Of a DNA stretch of 64,000 nucleotides, positions 20,501-31,186 are shown one piece after another. Below the pieces are notes generated by a model. It ran no database searches and was not told where the DNA came from. It saw nothing but the letters and a program-made list of their open reading frames with translations. The DNA is taken from positions 23,263,788-23,327,787 of the forward strand of contig NC_088302.1 of the NCBI RefSeq assembly GCF_032854445.1, in the 5' to 3' direction. Source of the stretch: Liolophura sinensis (Eukaryota; Mollusca; Polyplacophora; Chitonida; Chitonidae). A program made the translations under genes and the position numbers. The stretch's first letter is position 1, and each line of letters begins with the position of its first letter.

Positions 20501-23188
20501 TTCCTTTTTACGCAGATTGTTGTCATCCGACTCATTTGGAGAGGATGGAGGAGGAATTTTCCCCGCTTAAAGTACTAGAAGGGCTCTCTTTTTGTTTCAT
20601 AATTTTCTGCTCTTCTGGTTTCACGAAATAGTTTGGCCTCCGATTGTCTCGTTTTCGCAACACTATACAAATCGAGGCAATAAGCACAACAGATATCACC
20701 ACTGTAGCAACAACAACACATATAACAATGATCATCATTGTGTTGCTTTCTTCCCCAGCAGCTGGCCGTGACACATTACTCATCTGTGAACGGTCCACAG
20801 CACTTCCTGGCAAAACGCCGCTTCCTGGAACACCCGATGCCTCCTGGACCAACACCGGTCGCCGTGTCATTGTCCTGTATGACTTTTATGTGCAACAGTC
20901 GTCTGGTGATTTTTTCGCTGTCGCCTGTATTTTGAGCAGCCACAACAAGGCGTAATTCCCCAGCATCCTTCTTCCTCAATGCTCTGCGGAGGGTCAATTC
21001 ACCAGTGCCATCATTCAGGACAAAAAAGTGTCTTGGAGTTTCCATCCTCAATGTAGTAGGTGGTTTCTGCATTTCTACCCTCATCCACGTCACTCGCTTT
21101 GAGGGTGGTCACAGGTGTGTATATAGACATAGAGTGCAGAATTTCCACTGTGTTGTTGTAACTATTTGGAAAGATGAAGCGTGGGGAGTTGTCGTTGACA
21201 TCCCCGACAAGAACAGTGACCGGAACAGTGGAGTCAAGAGACGGGTCTCCCTTGTCCCGAGCCCGCACGATCAAGTTGTACTGGCTTCTGATCTCCCGAT
21301 CCAACCCCTCATTGATGGTAATGGTCCCTTCTGTGGTTGAGATAGAGAACAGGTTTTTTGGATCTGACTTTGGCAGAATAAAGTATATGACATCACCCCC
21401 GAGGCCTGTATCAGGGTCTGTGGCAAAAACCGACCCCACAATGGAGCCAGGTTCTCGTTTTCAAGAATCTGGAATGTGTACTCAGGCTGTTTAAAATGCG
21501 GAGCTTCATCGTTTTTATCAAGGACAGTCACGGACACAGTTGCGGAATCAATCAAGCGTGGAATGCCTCTATCTTTGGCAATAACCTGAAAGACAACTTC
21601 TGCGTTCTTTTCTCTGTCCAAAGGAGCCAGCGCTTGACTCTCCCCGCTGTTTCTATCCACAGCAAACAAGCCGTCAGCATCCCCGGAGAGCTCATAGACA
21701 ATCCTGCCGTTTTCACCTATGTCTTCATCAGTGGCAGAAACGTCTACAACGCTCACACCCATCTTGTTGTTTCCTCGATGGTGACAGCATAAACAGTCTG
21801 CTTAAACTTTGGCGAATGGTCATTCACATCCTTTACTCTCACGGTAAACTCCTTCGAGTCGGTCAGCGGGGGAATACCACCATCAGCACAAAACATGTTC
21901 ACCTTGTGCTCATCTTTAGATTCACGGTCGAGCTGACCATTAAGTTTTATCTCAAAATCTTTCCTGTCCAGTTTCTGAAGTTTGAACATGTTTGTGTCCA
22001 ATCTGCAGTATACTTCACCGTTCTCACCGCTGTCTCCATCATAAATGCTAACATGCGCCACAAATCTGCCTGGAACAGCATCCTCTGGGATTTCTGCGTA
22101 TGTCCCTCTAGAGAGCAGGTTGAACGCAATCTTCGGTGGATCATCGTTCACATCTATAACACTAACGATGACCAGGGCCTGCGATGTCTGCACTGGCACT
22201 CCCATATCACTCGCCTCCACCGTTAGGCTGTACCTGGACTGACTTTCAAAATCCAGTGTTTTCGCTAATACCACCAGGCCACTTGTCTCATTCAAAGTGA
22301 ACATATCACTCATCCTGCCCACGAAGCGGTAGCGAACCTGACCATTCACACCCAGGTCTGCATCCTTGGCCAAAATGTTAACTAATGGTGTTCCCACCGT
22401 GGCGTTCTCAGCTTTTGACACCATGTACTTGGACTGCGTAAAGACGGGCGGGTGATCATTAGCATCAGTCACCGTTATGTCCACCAGCATTTCACCTGTC
22501 CGCATTGGGGATCCGCCGTCTCTGGCAATTACCCGCAGACTGTACGAATCTTTGGTTTCCCGGTCCAGCATATCCTTGAGCAGAATGCTTAGCTTAGTGT
22601 TGCCCCCAGGCTGCTTTACTTCCTTCAACTCGAAAGGCCCGTCCCATGGTTGAATGGTATAGGTTTGGACTGAGTTGATCCCAGCGTCATCATCAACAGC
22701 CGCTCTTATTTCATAACTGTCTTTGGTATTTTCAGGATTTCCAGCCTGACATGATTCTGTGGAAACACTGGGTACTTGTCATTGATGTCCTCAATCTGGA
22801 TGTTGATGGAGATCACTTCAAATGTCCCTCCACTGTCTGACAAAACAGCCACTTTAAAACTAACTAAGCAATTCTCGTCCGCCGGATCACAGATTTTTTC
22901 CCTATCCAGTGCAATGTTGCTAAAGATTTCCCCGGTGCTCTCCTTGATCCTCAGAAACGTTGAGCTCGGATCGTCTTCAGGAAGGAATGAGAAACGGAGG
23001 GTTTTATATTCTGAAGAAGGCAGACGATCTTTGAATTTTGCTGAGGATTTGATGTCCCCAATGAGGGTTCCTCGTGGCCGCTGCTCCGTGGTTTTGTACA
23101 ATATTTCCATGGCCATGCATGGCATCAACAGCAGTGTAACCAGAGCAAGGCAGGAGGCACAGCACACAGTGCACCGAGCGGACGGCAT
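13867..23188 (-). CDS. Delta-type protocadherin, whole gene in 4 coding exons (frame-broken in exon 1)
   Basis: This is a single-pass cadherin-superfamily adhesion receptor of the plasma membrane. Seen: a signal peptide, seven cadherin repeats with DxNDxxP-type linkers, one membrane helix and a long cytoplasmic tail. Coding exons are 23188-20372, 18969-18817, 17670-17526 and 14519-13867. Every junction has GT/AG ends and phases match (0, 0, 1). Allowing for the frame breaks in exon 1, the product is about 1255 residues. Seven repeats plus a long tail match the delta-1 protocadherin plan (PCDH1/7/9/11 type); the tail itself is not clearly alignable by eye to a vertebrate paralogue, so no symbol is given. 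Family knowledge: calcium-dependent, mostly homophilic adhesion, often neural. The gene stands alone here, although molluscan protocadherins often form tandem clusters. It could be a functional gene with assembly errors or a young pseudogene. Confidence 0.9.
14520..17525 (-). other. Intron 3 of the protocadherin (3.0 kb)
   Basis: It is bounded by donor GTAAGTC on the minus strand at 17525 and acceptor CTCTTCAG at 14520. It is AT-rich, with A-rich runs near 16660-16780. Apart from the candidate alternative exon at 15283-15432 I see no further coding segment; the small frames on both strands look like chance. Confidence 0.75.
15283..15432 (-). other. Candidate alternative terminal exon of the protocadherin (inside intron 3)
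   Basis: An acceptor-like site (TTTCTGTTTTAGCTGCAG) ends just before 15432. Entered in phase 0, as from exon 1 or exon 2, it gives an open frame of 49 codons to TAA at 15285-15283, ending SAPVVPSI. Entered in phase 1, as from exon 3, it gives a short serine-rich tail (VQGPVVASSSSSCAS) and stops at 15388-15386. It lies in the 3.0 kb intron between exons 3 and 4 and is more GC-rich than its surroundings. No transcript evidence is available, and the open frame may be chance. Confidence 0.25.
17526..17670 (-). CDS. Protocadherin exon 3 (cytoplasmic tail, acidic DSGRG block)
   Basis: The acceptor AAAATCACCAG precedes 17670 and the donor GTAAGTC follows 17526. The exon is 145 nt, phase 0 in and phase 1 out. 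It encodes about residues 991-1038, starting VKQLLELLHKDDAHSD and containing DSGRGGSEDD (about 1015-1024). Short acidic DSG[R/K/L]G stretches are a recurring feature of delta-protocadherin tails, which supports the exon as a real part of this gene. The split codon formed with exon 4 gives aspartate. Confidence 0.85.
17671..18816 (-). other. Intron 2 of the protocadherin (1.15 kb)
   Basis: It is bounded by donor GTACAC at 18816 and acceptor ATCACCAG at 17671. It contains an eroded repeat near 18378-18455 that recalls the SINE-A 3' tail. Nothing else is recognised. Confidence 0.75.
18378..18455 (-). repeat. Eroded SINE-like tail in intron 2
   Basis: CTTGTTTGATCACTGTTTAATGCCATATTTAATAATTTTTTG...GGCAATCAGTTTTATGGGTG follows the layout of the SINE-A 3' tail with low identity. 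The same layout is seen at 10562 and 19025. Confidence 0.4.
18817..18969 (-). CDS. Protocadherin exon 2 (cytoplasmic tail, 51 codons)
   Basis: The acceptor is TTTCTGTTGGCAG just before 18969 and the donor GTACAC follows 18817. The exon is 153 nt, phase 0 at both ends, so it joins exons 1 and 3 in frame and could be skipped without a shift. It encodes a polar, proline-, glutamine- and serine-rich segment of the tail (about residues 940-990) starting HPVPGQLKGP and ending WGQKKPIE. No domain is recognised. The donor has C at +4 and A at +5, weaker than the other donors in the gene, which would suit optional inclusion; that is inference. Confidence 0.8.
18970..20371 (-). other. Intron 1 of the protocadherin (1.4 kb)
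   Basis: It is bounded by donor GTGAGT at 20371 and acceptor TGTTGGCAG at 18970. It holds a poly-T run at 19020-19032 and an eroded SINE-like tail at about 19025-19110. An A-box-like stretch at 19596-19617 has no B box and is not called a tRNA. Confidence 0.75.
19025..19110 (-). repeat. Eroded SINE-like tail in intron 1
   Basis: TTTTATCTGATTATTTAATTATTTAGTC...GGCAAAGGTCAGTTTTATGCCTGGCAGATACC has the layout of the fragments at 10562 and 18378. Confidence 0.35.
20372..23188 (-). CDS. Protocadherin exon 1: signal peptide, EC1-EC7, membrane segment, proximal tail
   Basis: The start is ATG at 23188-23186, with A at -3; upstream in frame there is only a GTG. Residues 1-26 are a hydrophobic signal peptide. 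Approximate repeats: EC1 27-142, EC2 143-250, EC3 251-354, EC4 355-462, EC5 463-566, EC6 567-672, EC7 673-778. Linkers such as IEDINDKYP, VTDANDHPP, VKDVNDHSP and LVGDVNDNSP are visible, as are LDRE calcium motifs (LDFE in EC3, absent in EC7). EC1 has the protocadherin C-X6-C loop (C100, C107). The membrane helix lies near 817-844, followed by RKRDNRR. The exon ends at ...ACAGAG with donor GTGAGT, phase 0. The frame breaks near 22735, 21771, 21443, 21022-21033, 20855-20858 and 20561-20564, yet repeat order and content continue in register across each break. The exon is 2817 nt, exactly 939 codons, as expected if three losses and three gains cancel. Confidence 0.9.
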
Positions 23189-23260
23189 CTTTGGTTGTTG
23201 TGATTTAGATCTCACAGTTAGCTTAAGTCCAAGGTCACTTCATCAATACTCCATCTATAC
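23189..23260 (-). promoter_or_regulatory. Protocadherin 5' leader with two tiny upstream ORFs
   Basis: Directly upstream of the ATG are two minimal upstream ORFs: ATG GAG TAT TGA (23254-23243) and ATG AAG TGA (23243-23235), which overlap by one base in TGATG. A possible splice acceptor, TTGATTCTGTTTAAACAG, ends at 23261. If it is used, the leader continues in one or more upstream non-coding exons on the minus strand. No TATA box is evident. Both the leader boundary and translational effects are inference. Confidence 0.4.
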
Positions 23261-26200
23261 CTGTTTAAACAGAATCAAAAAATACACTTTAGAAATACTG
23301 TGATCAAAACAGCTTTCAATATTACCTTTTTTTAATCATATCTATTGCAAAGACAGCATGAAGGCTTGATGAAAAGGCTACCTTGACTGAGACTTGAACT
23401 CAAGAATTTACTAAGGTGTCTAGCGCTCCCACTCATACAAAAATCCACAAAGAATGAAGCGATGAATTTGTAAGACAACAAACAGTTGCTCGATAACAAG
23501 TTTTTCGAACACGAGCAACACAGAATCAGATACACTCGAAAAACATTTCATATGCAAACTAGATTCAAAAATCCAATCAATAATCAATACAGATTATCTT
23601 AAAAAATACATGAGCATGATAAAAAGGGTCATACAACAAAAGAAGCCAATCTCATCAATCTGATGCAAAACATATGCCAGAAAATATCAGCACCTATTTT
23701 ATCTTGGATATTTAGAACAGAACCTGAGCATATCTGTACCATGTCCATGTCCTAATTCACTCCTTTGAATGATCAATCATCTGCTAGGGCTCATGCTCCT
23801 TTTATTACTTTCATGGTGTGTTCACACAAGCACATGTTTTCATTAACAAGTTACAACTTCTCCTGTTTTCAAACAGGTCAATTAGCGTATTAAACATTTT
23901 CCATCCAGTAGCAATGAGTATTGATACAAACACTTGTACAAACACAGTAGTTGGTACAAAATGTTCCTGATGAAATGGGCTGTGACATGTACCTACATTG
24001 TTACTAATAATAGTTTCTACTAATGGTTTTACACCTGACAAAACACACCTGTCTAAAAAAAGAGAGTAATTCTCAATAATTCCGTAATCTGGCCCATTCC
24101 CCAAGCTTTATACATTGCAAACAAGTGATTTTACCTTTTAGTGTGGAGTAAGACTCAATCTGTCAGCACAGGTAGAGTATTAACAAAGCTTACACCTGCC
24201 ACAGGTAAGCTCATTAAGGGTTGGATAGGTAGGCTGTTAGCCCAGAGGCACCAGTAACAGGATTACTGACACAGCATAAGCTCACCCTCATCACAGCTGG
24301 CCATATATTAAGAGATTACAGGTTATTGCCCAATCAATTAACAGTCCAATGACCCGTTGCACAATTCACACCAAACATTCTAGCAGCTAATGGTTTCTTT
24401 AAAGTGATTAACCATGTAGTACTGCTCCAATCTAATAGACAGAGTGGCTGAAATGCTTGATGTTATAAACTCAAAGATGCCAACTTTAAGTTTTTGTGGT
24501 AAGAAATGAATCAAACTTCGCAAAAAAACTCTTAAGTTGGAATATATGGTAGACGAGTCAATGAGAATCAAGAAAAATTTGTCATTTGAAAAGTCCTAAA
24601 ACTTTAGACAAAACACAGTACCGATACTCATTTTACTTATATAGGTCTGCCTTAAGATGAAACTCAAAGAACTGAATAAAGTTTAAAAAGGACAGGAAAT
24701 TCTAGAATTTGACTGGCATTTAAATTCCAGATGATGCCTAGTCAAATGTCTTTTAGAACAAGTGAGGAGATTCAGTGTTTTAATATTGATGACATAACAA
24801 GCTATCACCCGCACAGAATTATCCCTGCACCCTCCCACTAAACCCCACCCCCTGGAGAAAGCGTAGCATCACAACTTCATGCTGCGCGTGCCACAATCCT
24901 ACAGAGGGGATATCAGGGAGCATGGTGGAAAGGTTAGGCTTTAACCAGAGAATGACAGCTCGCCTTATACTTGTCAGCCTTGTCAAGGTCGACTGTCTGC
25001 CACATCCCCACCCCAACGACAGCGTCTGTCACACAAACAGCGACAAACAATGAACAATGATAGATCAGTTTGTGTCTGACCACCTTGTGTGTCCCCGTTG
25101 AAAATGTCAAGATGATTTAACGACAGGGGTGACAATGGATGTTATTAAGGTGACCAACAGATGTGTCTACCATAACGGCACTTACATTGTTATATGATAC
25201 ATGTACACAGCTTCTGCTTTAACGCACTGATAGGATACTGTGTGGGTTATGGTCTTACTAACTGTCACCACTACCCGGCCCTTGGACCATCGCGATATTG
25301 CAGTTTGATTACCTTTATTTGGAGAACTTCAGACAAGTTCTGAGTGAAGGTCTTAGTTATAACCAGTACTTGAAAATTGAAAATGTCTGGAGAAGGTGGG
25401 CGGTTTACACTGGTTCTGTGCTGTTTGCACTGGTTCTGTGCTGTTTTCCTCCACCAGTATGCACAAATGACTTTGTACAAGTTCTATATCCTTCAGTATG
25501 GGGCAAAACCCAAACCAAATCAGAAAAACAAGGCTTTAGAGTACGAGCCCATCAGGCTTTGCGCTAGAATCTTAGCTATTACCATGATATTAAATGATTA
25601 TTAACCAATAATACCAACGTACACATTCTGGGAGTTGTTTTACAAAGGTGTTGTTTACATACATGTGTCTAATGTCATCAGAATCCAAACCAGATAAAAC
25701 CAAATAAAGAAAAGCAAAAAAAAATCACAAACTTAAAAAGCAGTTGGCTGTTGAACTCGAAGTGTTACATGTCTCAAAGCCAATAATTTTGTGTGAAAAT
25801 ACGCTAAACCTTTAAAATCTAGGCCTTACATTGGCAGGTGAATTGAACGAAATATTAGACGGTTATGTAGAAGCCGAGGTAAGAAGTAATACAAAAGTAA
25901 AGAACAAGTACAAACCCTATCGAAACTTACTCTGGAAATTAAAACAAGGTGCCTCAAATGTTCAAACCTGTTACACTGTCTCCCATAGTTTGTTCTAAAA
26001 AACAAAAAATCCCCTCAAACCTCAGACTTGGTCAAATGTCTGTGTTCAGACATTAACTGATCAGTTTTTTGATTCTTCAGAAGATAAGAGGTGAAAAGAC
26101 ACACTGGAGATTGTAATAAATACAGAAGGCATGTTGACACCCACAAGATATACTGCTCTGTACAGCTGATTGTACAGCAGGGGAGCGAATCCCACCCACC

Positions 26201-27245
26201 TTGCTGCCCCCAGGGCTCTGGTCTCCTCTCCAAATACACTATACACGTAGCTAGCTTAACGGCATAGGTACAGATATATACTACAGGTAACAGGTAATAA
26301 ATATATTAACAGGTGAAAATCTGATAAGGTGTAGCTATCTGAAATTCTCAATCATCAAATCAAATACCTGCATATATATTAAATTTACAAGTGAGATGGA
26401 GCAGAAATGAGGAACTTCATCATAGCAACATATTTTTTTATTTATGAGCATCCTGGAAACGAAAATGGCTTTTTGTAGTAAAACAATTTTTGCACTCGAT
26501 AGCCTTCATAACGATCAAATTAAACAGGGTGTCCGTCTATGAGGCCTTTCTACTTCATCCTACTGATGAAGCAAGCCAATTAACTAACTGCAGAATTTTG
26601 GGACAAATTCTCTTAAAATATAAACTGAATTAATGAACTGTGACAAGCTGGTGAAAACAAAAGACAAAACAACATACGTACATTGAGAAGGTTTCAGTGA
26701 ACCGATTGTGGTTGACAATATAGCAGCACATCTGTTGCTGTTGATAATGGTACATGCCATCAACGTAATGCTATCGGATGAGTTTATAGGTACATTAGGG
26801 ACAATAGCCCAACTAGAGTTCCGCTCATTTCCTCAATGGCTGTAGATTAAGCTGTGACAACTCGACACACACACACAAAAAAAGGAGAAGCGAAACAGAA
26901 TCTGGTTGAGCATTATCCCTCTGTTTGACTGTTAAACAAAGTGCTGATGGGCTCTGATGTAAGGGACAGTTTGCTGACTGCTGAGGTATTGTCACGGAAA
27001 ACCACCCTGACTCCAGCACACAGCCTCTGCCCCTAACTCATTCTATCTCCCTAGGGTCCCGCACTCCACAGGGGTGCCTCCCTGTTAGCCAGAGGTGACA
27101 AAAGACCAGTTAAGAGCATTCAAAACTGATCCATCTAAAGCTGGATTACTCAGATGCTACAGTTTATTATTCCTGATAGAAGTCTTATCATTCAATTTCC
27201 CACAATCATCAAATTTATCAAAAGTGACGCGCGAGTTCCACTTCA

Positions 27246-27247
<2 letters not shown>

Positions 27248-27278
<31 letters not shown>

Positions 27279-27282
27279 CAAC
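27248..27282. repeat. (GCA)n(ACA)n triplet microsatellite
   Basis: About eight GCA units followed by about four ACA units, not in a recognisable coding exon. Confidence 0.95.
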
Positions 27283-30200
27283 GATGTGCCAACTGACCTA
27301 GCTATGATACACTGGCTTGTTTACAATGATGTCTGCCACTGATAACAAAAGAACCCAAATCCCATCTGACAAACGAAACTTCAATGTTTACATGAAACAC
27401 CACTTAACTTTACAATGGACTGTGATAAGCTCACTACAGTACATCTACACGATGAGTTGATAAAATTCTAATGCTTACTGTTTAAAGAGGTCAGCTTTAT
27501 TTAATGAGTAAGTTAATGCTATATAGATTCATATCTGAATAGAGACAGGAACAAAATGCACCATGCCAGTGGATTGATGAAAAACGTGGGTTCAACATCA
27601 AAGTTAAAGTGGACATAAAAAAAAAATCCCAGCGATCAGCGAGTGAAAGACGAAACCAAACCATCACTGAGCTGATATGAATTTGCCTTTCAGATTTTAT
27701 TTTCAAAATACCATGAAAACAGAGCGATGCACGCTGGTCTACTCAAGACAGTATTCAATTGATTTAGGATATACAGCTTCTACCTTTTATTTTCACTATT
27801 ATTAATATTTCAATTATTTGCAGAACCTTGAAAGATTTGACTATTGTAGGATAATACTAAACTCCCACTTAATTGAAATTACCAAATTAACTGTGAAACT
27901 GTCAACAGTAAAGCTTTTTCCAACAGCACTTGCTCTCCTGCATTCAGAATGAATAAGCGAACTGAAAGTCACAAAAAAGAGAACACCTGACTTTCTTCAT
28001 TTTGTTTTTCATTTTTATTTATTTATAAGGGGTTAGGTTGTTTTTTATGGGGGGAGGCTGAAAGAAGAGGCTGATCATTCTTGACTTTAATGAGGACCAT
28101 CACCCAAACTATTATTTGATTTTATAGCATGAACACCTCCTTGATCAGAGGTTGTCAGACTTCTGCCTCTGCCCTTTTCATGATGACCAAATAACAACTG
28201 TTGTTAAAGCCTCGTTGCCCTGTTATTATCTTGTTTCACTCTGCCAGAGAAAAATTTCAATTTGGTTGAAAAGATGTTCTCTTTTTTTCCTCTGTTTTTG
28301 ACTTCTCCTCCCAAACCTAAACCTCCTACCCACTTATTTTTCCCTTTCTCTGCCTATCTGATATCAACAACTGCTGTTATAACACCATACAGTCTCATTT
28401 TAGGCCCAATCAACAACTATTTCTTAACCATTTCTCACGAAGCCTTGTTTTTTTTTCTTCACAATAATAAGACAGTGCGTCTGTAACGACATGTATTATT
28501 TGTAGTTAGGCACTGGGACTGGGCACTGAGGCGACTGACAGCGCAAATGACAGACAAACCCAGAGTGGGCGACAAGAGAGGTGAGTCAGCTCCTCATCCG
28601 CGCTCCACAAGGACTGTTAAACGCGCACCGGCGATCTCAGAGGAGCACAGCTCAAACCATTACAGCCCTCTAGGAATGGACCCATTTCCTGAATCAATGA
28701 CAATTACTATGACCCATGTAATAGCCGTAGTTTAACAAATATTGAGGGGCACACGACTGCCCGTAAAGAACAAAGGTTGTGGGGCAAACAGTTCGGGAAC
28801 TGAAGAATCCTGGACGAACCGCCAGGCAACAGTGGAAACGTGTAAAAATATAAAATTACACAGAAAACGATACAAGCAATTACTCATTGTGCCATGGGAA
28901 GTTTATGTCATATCTGTAGACAGCTCTGAGGTTCTCCCAAAGTGCTTCTGATAACCTAACTCCAGTGGGGTTTTTTTCAGCATATAAATCGTCATATATG
29001 ACCATCAAGCTTGGCATGCAACAATATAAAAAAAATATCCAATATTATAAAAAAAATAACTAGCTCAACGTCGGAACTGTTTCCAAGTGAGGAATGAGCT
29101 TGTTCTTGGATGTTTAAGAGTTTGGAGAAATTTTGAGAAGCCTGCATGAGTGCGCCGGTCTCAGGTTCTACGCTGCAATGAAATGGGTTTAGAAGAGATT
29201 GGGAGCATTTTCGAGCTAAGGTACTCAGTTAAACAGCGCTTGACAAAAACCCAAACCTGGGCTATAGCTGTACACCCCATTTATGACCGTACATAAATTG
29301 ACTATGGTTATTCAGATAATTAACCAACGCCGGATATAAGGGAGAAGTTTTTGGGGATAAATCCCCAGTTTAAAATACAGCCGTTCCTATCAGCCGATGA
29401 CATGCACAGACACAGCAAATTACACTATAGACAATGGGGACATTCCAATAGCCAAAGCTCTTAATGTACATGTGTGATTACATAACTAAGACATTCCCCA
29501 GGCTACCCTCTTATCTGCTGATTTGCACAAGAGCAGATTTTTTTTTTCTCTCATGACCTGTTTTTGCATGGTTAAGGACTTTTCAAAGGGCTTAGGCAAA
29601 GTTGTATTGCCGTATCTTCTTAAAATCCACCATTTCATTCAATAAAAAAAAAAACACAATCCATTACCTCATATAATCAAATCCAACAAGTTGTATTAAA
29701 ATTTAACATGTTTTGGGGTTTTTTTTAACCAGTTATAGTATGACCTATCAGCGATATTCATGAATCTCTTCCCGTCGTGAAACTTGTTATTGATTTCACA
29801 ACAAATGGTACTACATTTGAAGACAACTTTAATTCTACAATCCATAAAGCCATAAATTTTACCGAAATTCAGATAACGTTTCCACAAAGCATGCATGTAT
29901 CATGCAGTCCTTCAAATCTAAACAATTCACACATCAATCCAATTGCGGGGTCGATGCAGCACGGAATTCATTAAAATGCACCATAAATTGTAATGGGAAG
30001 AAAAAACACACATGGTGAGTGATAGCTGGAGACGTGTAGCTCATCCTAAATTGCCATGGATGAAACGTATCCCATCAGCACAGGTTCCTATAGCGATACA
30101 TGCAGTTGGATATAGTAGGATGGTTAGAAAATTGAAGGTGAGTGCGTGTCTCGTCACCACAGTTAATATCTCCCCTCATCCCCCACTCCCCTGACAGACA

Positions 30201-31086
30201 AATCCCAATAGCTTCTTCCACTATGCTGTAAAGCTGAGTGGGAATTCTGTGAAACAGCATTCCAGTTAATAGCATAAACCATTATCCCCCACCCCTAAAA
30301 CTTCTCCCCCTCAAGGTCTGGTATACACAGGAGATATACAGCTGATAGGAGCCCTGGCTATCATTAGCTCTAAACACTCCAACATTAAAGCCATCCAGCA
30401 AGATCTCTGCTACCCGCAATTTCAGATGAAATAACAGAGGTATAGCAGCAAACCCTACCGTTGGCTGACTGGAATCACCCTGGCCGGTCACGAGATGGTT
30501 TCATGTTCCTGTGTCATTTAGTTAACAGATAAAAATCACCAGCCCCACATCAAAGCCATCAGGTCAGCAATAGAGGAGGCTTTGAGCTACAACTGTTACT
30601 CTCTGAAAACATGATGAGAGATAACAGAAGAATTAAATCGCAAATATTTTCTCTACACATTGTCTCTGAGGTCACATTGTTGGCCTCCTTGGATTACACC
30701 ATCAGTACTGAATTTCTCCTTGAAGCACCAAGTACAAAGTGCATTTTTAATGCACTCTGCGTTGTTCTGCTGTAACGCATTAGTTTACACATTTGTAACA
30801 CTATAAATTCAACCTGTGTTCCAAGAAAGATAACAAATATTCCTTGGCTTACTTGTATCCACAAAGAGTTCATAAAAGTCACAACTGGGAAACAAATACC
30901 AGCACTGCATGTTGTTCCCATATTTTGGTTTATTCAACCATCTGCAGGAATGAACAGACAGTCAGCGCTGGTCATTTCTTGGAATTGTGACTTTGGTTTG
31001 CTATATTAAACACATCAGTAGGATATCTGAGAAGGTTGATGCAACTAAACTTTCACTAACTGTACTTTGAACATGCTATAAACCAC

Positions 31087-31186
31087 TGCCAGCAACCCAC
31101 AGAAGGTTTTGAGTTTCCCTCGGGCTTTGCAAGCCCCATATAGTACAAGTTAAATATTCTTAACTTCAGCAATCAAATAAACATCA
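31087..31186 (+). repeat. Eroded SINE-A 3' half
   Basis: GCCAGCAACCCACAGAAGG...GAGTTTCCCTCGGGCTTTGC...AAGTTAAATATTCTTAAC...AATCAAATAAA matches the SINE-A 3' half in order, with many changes and a deletion over the CCATAATGCTGG segment. Confidence 0.6.

Noticed and set aside
21816-22226. 136-codon + strand frame
   Set aside because: It is antisense to the protocadherin EC3-EC4 coding sequence and has no domain of its own.
23189-23215. Protocadherin start at the upstream in-frame codon 23215
   Set aside because: That codon is GTG. The ATG at 23188 has a good context and gives a normal signal peptide.
22776-23303. 175-codon + strand frame
   Set aside because: It is antisense to the protocadherin signal peptide, EC1 and EC2; a by-product of the real coding frame.
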